From: an uncultured Lachnospiraceae bacterium
Lineage (GTDB): Bacteria > Bacillota > Clostridia > Lachnospirales > Lachnospiraceae
DNA: 32,781 nucleotides
Direction: 5' to 3'
Assembly: GCA_910586405.1 (NCBI GenBank)
Contig: CAJUII010000030.1
Location: 1-32,781 of the forward strand
Each line of letters begins with the position of its first letter. Positions within the stretch are counted from its first letter, which is position 1. Position numbers and translations under genes: made by a program. Below are positions 1 to 7,354 of this stretch, piece after piece. Under the pieces are notes generated by a model, which worked only from the letters and a program-made list of their open reading frames with translations, searched no databases and was not told where the DNA came from.

Positions 1-24
1 TGTAAACACAAGGAGGTATTTATT

Positions 25-1359
25 ATGGTAGTACAGCACAATCTAAGAGCAATGAATTCTAACAGAATGTTAGGCATCACACAGGGAACACTTTCTAAGA
101 CAACAGAGAAGTTATCATCAGGCTACAAAGTAAACAGAGCAGCAGATGATGCAGCAGGTCTTTCAATTTCCGAGAAAATGAGAAAACAGATCAGAGGACT
201 CACACAGGCATCCTTGAACGCAGAGGACGGTATCAGTGCAGTGCAGACAGCAGAAGGTGCATTGACAGAAGTTCATGACATGTTACAGAGAATGAATGAG
301 CTGGCAGTAAAGGCAGCAAACGGAACAAACTCTGTATCAGACCGTCAGACAATCCAGGATGAGGTTGATCAGCTCCTCGTAGAAATCGACCGTGTAGCAG
401 AGACAACCAAATTCAATGAGACCTATCTGTTAAAGGGCGATGCGGATGACTCAGCGACAAAGGTGCAGGCGCATGACGCAGGTATCGCAGGCAAGCTGAT
501 TCAGAACGCAGTGACTGGAACATTTACAATGAAGAGTCTGACATCTGGTGACACGATCAAGATCGCAGGTGTAGAGTATACAATCAGCGGTGGAGCGACA
601 ACAGTGGCTGAGAAGGCAGGTGTAGGGAAACAGATTTCAATTGATGGTATTCAGTATACTGTGGCAGCAGATAAGGCATCTTCTAATGCAGATAAGAACA
701 TTCTGACAGCAACAAGCCTTGCGGCAATGGTATCAGGAAAGAGTGTTGTAGTATATGAAGGAAAGACATACTATGCTGGTCAGGCGCCAAATGCAATCAG
801 TCACACCGTAGCTTATGCAAAGATCAGGACAGAAATCTCTCTTGCAAGCAGCATCGGCGCAGATGTAGGACAGACTGCGAATGTTACAAGTAAGACCGTA
901 GGTGGAAATCAGGTATTCACAATCACAAAAGCAACAGTAACACCAAAAGAAGCATTGAACTTCTCGCTTCATGTAGGTGCAGACGCAGACATGACAAACA
1001 AGATTGGTGTAAAGATTGATTCACTTACCACAAAGGGACTTGGCATCCGTGGCTTGAATGTAAAGGACAGCACAGGAGCAGCAGCAACTTATGCAATCGA
1101 TGCGATCGCAGACGCAGTGGCAAAGATCTCTGCACAGCGTTCATTACTTGGTGCGGTTCAGAACAGATTAGACCACACAATCAACAACTTGGATAACGTA
1201 GTAGAGAATACAACTGCAGCAGAGAGCCAGATCCGCGATACAGATATGGCTACAGAGATGGTGAAGTACTCTAACAACAATGTACTTGCACAGGCAGGTC
1301 AGTCCATGTTGGCACAGTCTAACCAGGCTAACCAGGGCGTACTCAGCCTCTTAGGTTAA
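25..1359 (+). CDS. fliC: Flagellin 1 (CBir1-like filament subunit)
   Basis: Structural subunit of the flagellar filament, exported through the flagellar type III system and polymerised under the FliD cap. The 444-residue product has the conserved N-terminal D0/D1 region (about 1-140, including EKLSSGYKVNRAADDAAGLSI and the TLR5-contact-like segment QRMNELAV at residues 88-95). The conserved C-terminal D1/D0 region is about 325-444 and ends in NQGVLSLLG. The middle, about 140-325, is variable, with two short beta-like repeats (IAGVEYTI and IDGIQYTV). AGGAGG lies 8 bases before ATG. The protein closely resembles flagellin 2 just downstream, so the pair is a tandem duplication. A strong terminator follows, so it is probably a single transcription unit whose promoter lies outside the window. 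The symbol fliC is used generically (hag or fla are equivalent). Confidence 0.96.
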   Translation: MVVQHNLRAMNSNRMLGITQGTLSKTTEKLSSGYKVNRAADDAAGLSISEKMRKQIRGLTQASLNAEDGISAVQTAEGALTEVHDMLQRMNELAVKAANGTNSVSDRQTIQDEVDQLLVEIDRVAETTKFNETYLLKGDADDSATKVQAHDAGIAGKLIQNAVTGTFTMKSLTSGDTIKIAGVEYTISGGATTVAEKAGVGKQISIDGIQYTVAADKASSNADKNILTATSLAAMVSGKSVVVYEGKTYYAGQAPNAISHTVAYAKIRTEISLASSIGADVGQTANVTSKTVGGNQVFTITKATVTPKEALNFSLHVGADADMTNKIGVKIDSLTTKGLGIRGLNVKDSTGAAATYAIDAIADAVAKISAQRSLLGAVQNRLDHTINNLDNVVENTTAAESQIRDTDMATEMVKYSNNNVLAQAGQSMLAQSNQANQGVLSLLG

Positions 1360-1443
1360 TTCTAACAGATTGATATCGTAATATTTTTAACATTCTAAAT
1401 TGCGTATTATGCTTGAAATTGGTACTTACCATTTCACATAGAC

Positions 1444-1482
1444 AGAAAACTGCCGCGTGTGCTGCGCGGCAGTTTTCTTTTT
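1444..1482 (+). terminator. Rho-independent terminator after flagellin 1
   Basis: A 14-bp perfect stem (1444-1457 with 1465-1478, core ACTGCCGCG) with a 7-base loop is followed by a T run. It separates flagellin 1 from flagellin 2. Confidence 0.93.
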
Positions 1483-1592
1483 GTGTACACGGGCATCCAG
1501 AGGAGGAAAGTGGTCAGGAGGCAAATGTTATTGAATGAATTGAGTAAATAAAATGCAAAATTGAAAAAAATAAAAAAGTTTTCAGACAACTA
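1483..1592. other. Intergenic DNA between terminator and flagellin 2 promoters
   Basis: The gap between flagellin genes 1 and 2 is about 470 bases. It holds the terminator, this AT-rich stretch with the motif GGGCATCCAGAGGA (1491-1504, seen again after rpoC), then two sigma-28 promoters and a structured leader. No coding signal is visible here. Confidence 0.6.
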
Positions 1593-1619
1593 TAAAGTAT
1601 AGATAATATATACCGATAT
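1593..1619 (+). promoter_or_regulatory. Sigma-28 promoter P1 of flagellin 2
   Basis: TAAA (1593-1596), 15 bases, ACCGATAT (1612-1619). This matches the sigma-28/SigD consensus TAAA-N15-GCCGATAT with one mismatch. Transcription from here would give a leader of about 200 bases. Confidence 0.85.
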
Positions 1620-1671
1620 ATATAATGTAAATAAGAAAATGTATGACAACTTATTTACATCATGAAACCGG

Positions 1672-1697
1672 TAAAAACTTCAGGTTGATGCCGATAT
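1672..1697 (+). promoter_or_regulatory. Sigma-28 promoter P2 of flagellin 2
   Basis: TAAA (1672-1675), 14 bases, GCCGATAT (1690-1697). The -10 octamer is a perfect consensus; the spacer is at the short end of the accepted 14-16 range. It lies 79 bases downstream of P1 in tandem. Confidence 0.65.
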
Positions 1698-1759
1698 GGA
1701 ATCTAAAGCAATTTCCGGGGAATATAAAACTAAATAAGGTTAATAAGGTGTAACAATGG

Positions 1760-1823
1760 TGGGCGAAAGGAGTCGCCTATGACCGTCGCAGGTGAGGAGT
1801 CGCATGCGGCAATTACAAGGAGG
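1760..1823 (+). promoter_or_regulatory. Candidate CsrA-type leader of flagellin 2 (GGA hairpins plus RBS)
   Basis: Two short hairpins each present GGA in the loop. Stem 1760-1766/1773-1779 has loop AAGGAG. Stem 1785-1790/1805-1810 has GGA at 1796-1798 in a 14-base loop. The ribosome binding site AAGGAGG (1817-1823) supplies a third GGA. GGA in hairpin loops plus one overlapping the Shine-Dalgarno is the usual layout of CsrA-repressed flagellin leaders (established for hag in Bacillus). The link here is inference. Confidence 0.5.
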
Positions 1824-1830
1824 TAATATT

Positions 1831-3225
1831 ATGGTAGTACAGCACAATCTTAGAGCAATGAACGCAAACAGAATGTTAGGAATCACAAATAGTGGCTTGT
1901 CAAAGTCTTCAGAGAAGCTTTCTTCAGGATATAAAGTAAACCGTGCAGCGGATGACGCAGCAGGACTCTCGATCTCAGAGAAGATGAGAAAGCAGATTAG
2001 GGGCTTGACACAGGCATCTACAAATGCTGAGGACGGCATTAGTGCAGTGCAGACAGCAGAAGGCGCTTTGACAGAAGTGCATGATATGTTACAGAGAATG
2101 AACGAGCTTGCAGTGAAGGCGGCAAACGGCACCAATTCACTTTCAGACCGTCAGACGATCCAGGACGAAGTGACACAGCTCTTGACAGAAATCGATAGAG
2201 TCGCAGAGACGACAAAGTTCAATGAGCTCTATCTATTGAAGGGTGATGCAGATAAGATTGACAGATATCTGTCTGCAAAGGATGCAGGTCTTACTGGAAT
2301 TATGCAGGATGGTGCATCTGCGGCAACGTTCATTATGGATGCAGTGAAGTTTGGTGATACGATCAAGATCGGCGGCAAGGAATACCACATTGGTATCGCT
2401 GGTGATGATGGTGTGGCGGCAGCATCTGCATCGATTGCAAATGCGAAAGCGGGCGATTTGATCACAATTGATGGCATACAGTATACTGTGACAGAAGGCA
2501 CAGGCAATGCTGACAAAAATGTGTTGACAGTTGCAAGCATCCAGGAGAAAATCGCACCTAGAAGCGCGATCACATACAATGGCAAGACATATCATGTAAT
2601 GGAAGATAACGACAACAATGGCGTGGCGGATACAGATGCTATGATTATTACCAGCACGAAGGCGTACAGCTTGATTCGTCAGGAATTAGAGCTTGCGAAC
2701 AATGTTGGTGCGAACAAGGCGACGTCTTCCGTAGCTGACAGAGTGTTAAAGACAGTGGATGGTAAGGACAAAGCGGTTTTCACAATTGCCAATAAGGGAC
2801 TTTCAGAGGTTCGTGAAGCATTGAATTTCAGCTTGCACGTGGGCGCTGATGCGGATATGACAAATAAGATCGGTGTTAGAATTGATTCACTTGATACCAA
2901 GGGATTAGGCATCTATGGTCTGAATGTAAAGGATGACTCAGGGATTTCAGCTACTTATGCAATTGATGCGATTGCTGAAGCAGTTGCCCATGTATCTGCA
3001 CAGAGATCACTTCTCGGTGCGATCCAAAACAGATTAGATCATACCATTTTGAACTTGGATAACGTTGTAGAGAACACGACAGCCGCAGAGAGCCAGATCC
3101 GTGATACAGATATGGCTACAGAGATGGTGAAGTTTTCAAATGCAGGCATCCTTGCACAGGCAGGTCAGTCCATGCTGGCTCAGTCTAACCAGGCAAATCA
3201 GGGTGTACTTAGCTTGTTACAGTAA
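1831..3225 (+). CDS. fliC: Flagellin 2 (CBir1-like filament subunit)
   Basis: Filament subunit of 464 residues, a paralogue of flagellin 1. The conserved N-terminal about 140 residues and C-terminal about 120 residues match flagellin 1 nearly throughout. The middle is longer and diverges, but keeps the same order of short motifs (TIKIGGKEYHI, ITIDGIQYTV, ITYNGKTYHV). The start at 1831 is chosen because AAGGAGG lies 7 bases upstream and the encoded MVVQHNLRAMN is the conserved flagellin start. An in-frame ATG at 1792 would add 13 non-homologous residues. Expression is probably sigma-28 dependent from two upstream promoters, with a structured leader of about 130-200 bases. Terminated at 3268-3301. 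Confidence 0.96.
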   Translation: MVVQHNLRAMNANRMLGITNSGLSKSSEKLSSGYKVNRAADDAAGLSISEKMRKQIRGLTQASTNAEDGISAVQTAEGALTEVHDMLQRMNELAVKAANGTNSLSDRQTIQDEVTQLLTEIDRVAETTKFNELYLLKGDADKIDRYLSAKDAGLTGIMQDGASAATFIMDAVKFGDTIKIGGKEYHIGIAGDDGVAAASASIANAKAGDLITIDGIQYTVTEGTGNADKNVLTVASIQEKIAPRSAITYNGKTYHVMEDNDNNGVADTDAMIITSTKAYSLIRQELELANNVGANKATSSVADRVLKTVDGKDKAVFTIANKGLSEVREALNFSLHVGADADMTNKIGVRIDSLDTKGLGIYGLNVKDDSGISATYAIDAIAEAVAHVSAQRSLLGAIQNRLDHTILNLDNVVENTTAAESQIRDTDMATEMVKFSNAGILAQAGQSMLAQSNQANQGVLSLLQ

Positions 3226-3267
3226 TCATCGGTTCCGTAGGACAGTAATGTTTCGATCTACCATGAT

Positions 3268-3301
3268 AAAGGGGGCTGCCGTAAATGGCAGTCCCCTTTT
3301 G
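3268..3301 (+). terminator. Rho-independent terminator after flagellin 2
   Basis: A 13-bp stem (3268-3280 with 3287-3299, one G-T pair) with loop GTAAAT is followed by T residues. Confidence 0.92.
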
Positions 3302-3372
3302 TAAATTTAAACAAAAAATGAAAATGTATGTTGTTTTTTGAACTATAATCATTTAAAATACTATTATACCAT

Positions 3373-3399
3373 TAATTTTTCAATATGAGTTGACGATAT
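3373..3399 (+). promoter_or_regulatory. Sigma-28-like promoter of flaG-fliD-fliS
   Basis: TAAT (3373-3376), 15 bases, GACGATAT (3392-3399): one mismatch in each element from TAAA-N15-GCCGATAT. The same octamer GACGATAT recurs in the minus-strand promoter at 13674-13701. A 7-bp hairpin (3418-3424 with 3438-3444) lies in the leader. Confidence 0.6.
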
Positions 3400-3480
3400 A
3401 ATAAATGAAAGCATTGATTGCAGCTTACTGAAATCTGGCTGCAAGAGATCGTGCACATGCGTGACATGGAGGTGATTAGC

Positions 3481-3924
3481 ATGTATATAGAGACCTTGAA
3501 AGGTACAAGTACTCAGCCAGTGACTCAGACGGCAGTTCAGAAGACAGCAGCGACGCCAAAAGCGTCTGCACCGAGGACGGCTGAGGCAAACAAAGTAGAA
3601 TCCACGGATGGAATGATGGATGTATCGATTGCAAAGGAAGCGGACGAATCGGTTACATTGTCGATCATGGCGGATGACCGCCTGGTTGATGCACAACAAA
3701 ATGTCGATATGGATAGACTGAAAAAGGTTATGGAACATATAACATCTGCATGGCCTCATTCAGAAGCAAAGTTTGGAATCCATGAAAAGACGAACCGCAT
3801 AACGATTAAGCTGGTGGACAGAGAGACACATGAAGTGATCAAAGAGATACCACCGGAAAAAACATTGGATCTGGTGGCAAAGCGAATGGAGCTTGCGGGG
3901 GTTCTGGTTGACGCGAAACTATAG
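3481..3924 (+). CDS. flaG: FlaG family protein
   Basis: A 147-residue FlaG-like protein; FlaG proteins affect filament length and are commonly encoded just before fliD. The first about 60 residues are Thr/Ala/Gln-rich and probably disordered. The conserved FlaG part is about 60-147, with the typical run of a helix followed by strands (FGIHEKTNRITIKLVDRET, then EVIKEIPPEKTLDL near the C-terminus). The start at 3481 is chosen over an upstream ATG at 3418 because GGAGGTGAT lies just before it and the upstream codons add unrelated sequence. First gene of a flaG-fliD-fliS-chaperone operon; 39 bases separate it from fliD. Confidence 0.87.
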   Translation: MYIETLKGTSTQPVTQTAVQKTAATPKASAPRTAEANKVESTDGMMDVSIAKEADESVTLSIMADDRLVDAQQNVDMDRLKKVMEHITSAWPHSEAKFGIHEKTNRITIKLVDRETHEVIKEIPPEKTLDLVAKRMELAGVLVDAKL

Positions 3925-3963
3925 AAACTGAAACAACTAAGAAAATTAATGGGAGGGACCAAA

Positions 3964-6198
3964 ATGTCAGATTTATTGAGAATGACAGGTATGTATTCAG
4001 GAATGGATACAGAGTCCATCATACAGCAGATGGTGAAGGCCAAAGCACAGAAAGTTACAAATCTGAAAAATGATCAGAAGAAACTGGAGTGGAAGCAGAC
4101 CTTATGGCAGGATTTAAATAAGAGAATTTATAAGCTTTATACGGGAACGCTGTCGAACATGAGATTGTCTGGCAGCTATGCCAAGAAGAAAACGAAAGTA
4201 TCAGATCCGACCAAGGCGACAATCGTAGCGGGAGACGGCGCTGTAAATGGTGCACAGTCACTCGAGGTAAAGCAGCTTGCGAAGTCGGGGTATCTGACAG
4301 GAGCGGTGGTTTCCACGAAATCTTGGAAAGTCACTGAGAATACAAAAATATCTGAGCTTGGCGTGACCGGCGGTGTGATGAATGTCGAAGTCGGAGGAAC
4401 CTCTGTCGGTCAGGTGACAGTGGACCCGAATAAGAGTATTGGAGAGTTCGTCAACGATTTTAATAATCAGTTTGCAGGCAATGATTTGACGATGTCTTTC
4501 AAGGACGGTAAGATTACGATGGAGGGGCCGGCAGGCAATGTTCAGTATGGACTTTCTAGTACGCCAGGCGCTTCAGGACAGACGATCGTAGGTGCGCTTG
4601 GTCTGTCTGATTGTACACCGAGCGATAATGTCAGCGGCGACTTTACAGGAAAGAAGATTCATATTCCCGGTTCAGACTATCATGATGAGACGAACACGAC
4701 GCTCGAGGCATTGGATATCAAGGGCGGAAGCCTGACTGTTTCAGCAGGTGGAAAGACGTTTAAGATGACAGTTGACAAGTCCATGACTGTCGATAAATTT
4801 ATCACGGAATTTAATAAAAAGAATCAAGAAGAGGGAACGGGTCTTACCATGAGCATCGAGAATGGCAAGATTTCGGTAGCAGGTCCTTCTGATGGTTCCA
4901 AATACACACTTTCTAGTGAAAATGGCGGTTTTGTAGGCAATACGCTGCTACAGGGACTGGGATTGGGCAGCTTCGGCGGAGACGAACAGTCTGGAACAAT
5001 AACAGGAAACATGGTTTCTCAGCTGAATCCGGTTACGGTCTCCAAGGATTTCACACAACTCTCTACGCTGTCATCCATTGACCCGAGCTTGGTGGGACAG
5101 ACGATCAAGCTTACGGTTGGCAAAGGCGCTGACGCGAAGACAACAGAGATCGATCTCACCGCAGATATGAAGATCAGTGATTTGCTGACATCGTTGCGGG
5201 AAGGCGGCGTGAATGCGAATTTTGATGAAGAAAATCAGAGATTCTTTATTAGCTCTACCGGCACGGGTTCTGCGAAAGAATTTGACATTCAGGCGACTGG
5301 TGGCGCCCTCAAAACGTTAGGTCTTGACACAGATGCGACTTATGAGAATGGTTCTTCAAGTACAAGAATATGGGCACAGGATGCGGAGATCTTGTTAAAT
5401 GGTGCATCCTTTACTTCCGATACAAATACATTCAGTGTGAACGGACTCAGTATCACAGCGCTAGATAAGACTGAGGGACCGATCTCGATCACGACAGAGA
5501 CAGACCATGATGGCATTTATAATATGATAAAGGATTTTATCACCGAATACAATGATATCATGAATGAGATGACGAAACTGTACTCTGCTGGTTCAGCCAG
5601 AAAGTACACAATGTTGAGCGACGAAGAGAAGGAAGCCATGTCTGAAGATGAGGTCGAGAAGTGGGAAGGCACGATCAAGGATTCCCTGCTCAGACGCGAT
5701 AAGGATCTCAATAGTGTCATGGAATGCATGAGAGGTGCAATCAACAAGGGATATCAGGTTGGCGGAGAAACCATGTATCTTGTCAATCTAGGTGTTGGTA
5801 CTGGAAGTTATTTTGAGACAGAGAAGGCAGAGAGAAATGCGCTTCATATCTTCGGTGACAGCGATGATGAGAAGTATGCAGACAAAGACAATGAGCTGAA
5901 AAAAGCGATAGCAGAGGATCCTGATAAAGTGATTGAGCTTTTTACAGCGGCGAGCAAGGAAATGTATGAGTCGCTGAAAAAGACAATGGAGAGTACAGAT
6001 TATAGAAGTATTTACAAGGTATATGACGATAAGCGCATGAAGGCAGAGTATGACGACTATACCAAGAAAATCAAAGAAGCTGAAAAGAAATTAAATGCAT
6101 ATGAGGACAAATGGTATAAGAAGTTTTCCGCAATGGAAGTAGCACTGTCGAAATTACAGTCGAATCAAAATTCGCTTGCGAGTATGCTGGGACAGTAA
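3964..6198 (+). CDS. fliD: Flagellar filament cap protein FliD (HAP2), enlarged
   Basis: Cap of the growing filament that folds exported flagellin into place. The 744-residue product is much longer than the usual roughly 450-500. FliD_N is about 1-105 (MYSGMDTESIIQQMVKAK). FliD_C is about 480-744 and ends in a coiled-coil-like region and the LQSNQNSLASMLGQ tail. The middle carries three related modules of about 90 residues (about 130-215, 248-339 and 371-457). Each has a GG..TV..GG.. strand, a D..F...FN helix, a DGKI.. or equivalent strand and an LGL(G/S/D) end, like the hook-IN type repeats of cap proteins. The start at 3964 follows GGGAGG (3950-3955); an in-frame ATG at 3949 precedes that site and is disfavoured. 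The expansion could give a wider cap matching the large flagellins here (inference). Confidence 0.95.
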   Translation: MSDLLRMTGMYSGMDTESIIQQMVKAKAQKVTNLKNDQKKLEWKQTLWQDLNKRIYKLYTGTLSNMRLSGSYAKKKTKVSDPTKATIVAGDGAVNGAQSLEVKQLAKSGYLTGAVVSTKSWKVTENTKISELGVTGGVMNVEVGGTSVGQVTVDPNKSIGEFVNDFNNQFAGNDLTMSFKDGKITMEGPAGNVQYGLSSTPGASGQTIVGALGLSDCTPSDNVSGDFTGKKIHIPGSDYHDETNTTLEALDIKGGSLTVSAGGKTFKMTVDKSMTVDKFITEFNKKNQEEGTGLTMSIENGKISVAGPSDGSKYTLSSENGGFVGNTLLQGLGLGSFGGDEQSGTITGNMVSQLNPVTVSKDFTQLSTLSSIDPSLVGQTIKLTVGKGADAKTTEIDLTADMKISDLLTSLREGGVNANFDEENQRFFISSTGTGSAKEFDIQATGGALKTLGLDTDATYENGSSSTRIWAQDAEILLNGASFTSDTNTFSVNGLSITALDKTEGPISITTETDHDGIYNMIKDFITEYNDIMNEMTKLYSAGSARKYTMLSDEEKEAMSEDEVEKWEGTIKDSLLRRDKDLNSVMECMRGAINKGYQVGGETMYLVNLGVGTGSYFETEKAERNALHIFGDSDDEKYADKDNELKKAIAEDPDKVIELFTAASKEMYESLKKTMESTDYRSIYKVYDDKRMKAEYDDYTKKIKEAEKKLNAYEDKWYKKFSAMEVALSKLQSNQNSLASMLGQ

Positions 6199-6236
6199 AG
6201 AACATAGTTAAGATAAAAATGGTAAGTATAGGATAG

Positions 6237-6272
6237 GAGCACTCTCGGGGATTTTTTGAACCGAGAGTGCTC
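6237..6272 (+). promoter_or_regulatory. Intercistronic hairpin between fliD and fliS
   Basis: A 12-bp perfect stem (6237-6248 GAGCACTCTCGG with 6261-6272) encloses a 12-base loop containing TTTTTT. No T run follows the 3' arm, so it is not a typical terminator. It ends 24 bases before the fliS start. A role in mRNA stability or differential fliD/fliS expression is possible; none is shown. Confidence 0.7.
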
Positions 6273-6295
6273 TCAATAAAGAAAGAGGGAATCGC

Positions 6296-6748
6296 ATGCT
6301 CAAACAAAATGGATACGCACAATATCAAAATGCCAAGATTATGACAGCATCACCGGCAGAGTTGACACTGATGCTCTACGAGGGGGCGATCAAGTTTGGC
6401 AATATTGCTATTCTGGCAATGGAGAACAAGGACCCTGCAAAAGCGCATGAAAATATCGTCAAGATAGAAAAGATTATTCAGAATTTCCGAGATACGCTTG
6501 ACAGAAAATATGCGGTATCGCAGGATTTTGAGAATGTATATGTGTATCTTTTGAGACGGTGCCATGAAGCAAATGTAGCGAAGGACCCTGAGATTATGGA
6601 AGAAGTATTGAAGCATTTGCGTTCCATGAGAGATAACTGGAAAGAAGTTATGAAAAAGGTTGCCGGAGATAAAACGAACCCGACAGCACAGGCGAGAGTT
6701 GCCGGCGGACAGGGAAATACTGGAGCATACAAACGGACAGGAACCTGA
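6296..6748 (+). CDS. fliS: Flagellar export chaperone FliS
   Basis: Cytoplasmic chaperone that binds the flagellin C-terminal D0 helix and prevents premature polymerisation. The 150-residue protein fits the family. The N-terminal YAQYQNAKIMTASPAELTLML motif (about 7-27) is the FliS signature and is followed by a four-helix bundle. The tail after about 125 is Gly/Thr/Arg-rich and probably disordered. GAGGGA precedes ATG by a few bases. Third gene of the flaG-fliD-fliS operon. Confidence 0.96.
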   Translation: MLKQNGYAQYQNAKIMTASPAELTLMLYEGAIKFGNIAILAMENKDPAKAHENIVKIEKIIQNFRDTLDRKYAVSQDFENVYVYLLRRCHEANVAKDPEIMEEVLKHLRSMRDNWKEVMKKVAGDKTNPTAQARVAGGQGNTGAYKRTGT

Positions 6749-6781
6749 CAAAGAGCGCTATTCGTATAGAAAGGGACGGAC

Positions 6782-7258
6782 ATGACAGAAAATTACTTAC
6801 AGATTATGGCAGAAAGTCTGGAAAAGAAACTTGAAGTACTAGACCATATTTATGAAGTGAACAGGCGCCAGTTTGAGATTTCTAGTGTCAAACCTTTTGA
6901 TGTCGAGGCATATGATGCTGTTGTAGATGAAAAAAGTAATCTAATAGATGAACTAAACCGGCTGGATGATGGGTTTACTTCAACATATGAGCTTGTTCGG
7001 GCAGAGGTTCAAAAGGAACCGGAAAAGTATCGCCAGCAGGTGATGAAGATGCAGGAGCTTGTTCGGGCGGCAGTGGATAAAAGTGTTTCGATCGAGGCAC
7101 AGGAGAAGCGGAATAAAGCATCCATGGAAGTGGCGCTGAGTTCAAAGCGTAAAGAGATAAAGGAACGCAGAATATCTGCGAGTGCGGCTACGAAATATTA
7201 TAGTGCTGTCAGCAAGATCAATAATGTGGACCCACAACTCATGGATCGAAAGAAATAG
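6782..7258 (+). CDS. FlgN/FliT-like flagellar chaperone candidate
   Basis: A 158-residue, mostly helical, charged protein without signal peptide or membrane segment, 33 bases after fliS in the same operon. The layout of a long N-terminal helix (about 1-30), a DEK..LIDELNRLD segment (about 49-60) and further helices resembles FlgN/FliT chaperones, which escort HAP1/HAP3 or FliD. The C-terminus is basic (SSKRKEIKERR..). Its position after fliS is where FliT is usually found. The family assignment rests on size, helicity and place rather than an unmistakable motif. Confidence 0.6.
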   Translation: MTENYLQIMAESLEKKLEVLDHIYEVNRRQFEISSVKPFDVEAYDAVVDEKSNLIDELNRLDDGFTSTYELVRAEVQKEPEKYRQQVMKMQELVRAAVDKSVSIEAQEKRNKASMEVALSSKRKEIKERRISASAATKYYSAVSKINNVDPQLMDRKK

Positions 7259-7278
7259 GATGTTATAACGTCACGGAG

Positions 7279-7320
7279 GACGCGCAGGCATACTTTTATG
7301 CTTGCGCGTCTATTCGTTTT
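7279..7320 (+). terminator. Probable weak terminator after the fliS operon
   Basis: A 14-bp stem (7279-7292 with 7297-7310, one G-T pair) with a 4-base loop is followed by TATTCGTTTT, an interrupted T tract. It may allow read-through into the glycosyltransferase, for which I see no promoter of its own. Confidence 0.7.
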
Positions 7321-7354
7321 GTGTACATAATCTATAGGAAGAGAGGAACAGAAT

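Noticed and set aside
1756..1782. Eight-codon upstream frame (MVGERSRL) in the flagellin 2 leader
   Set aside because: No Shine-Dalgarno before it and it lies in the first GGA hairpin; more likely chance.
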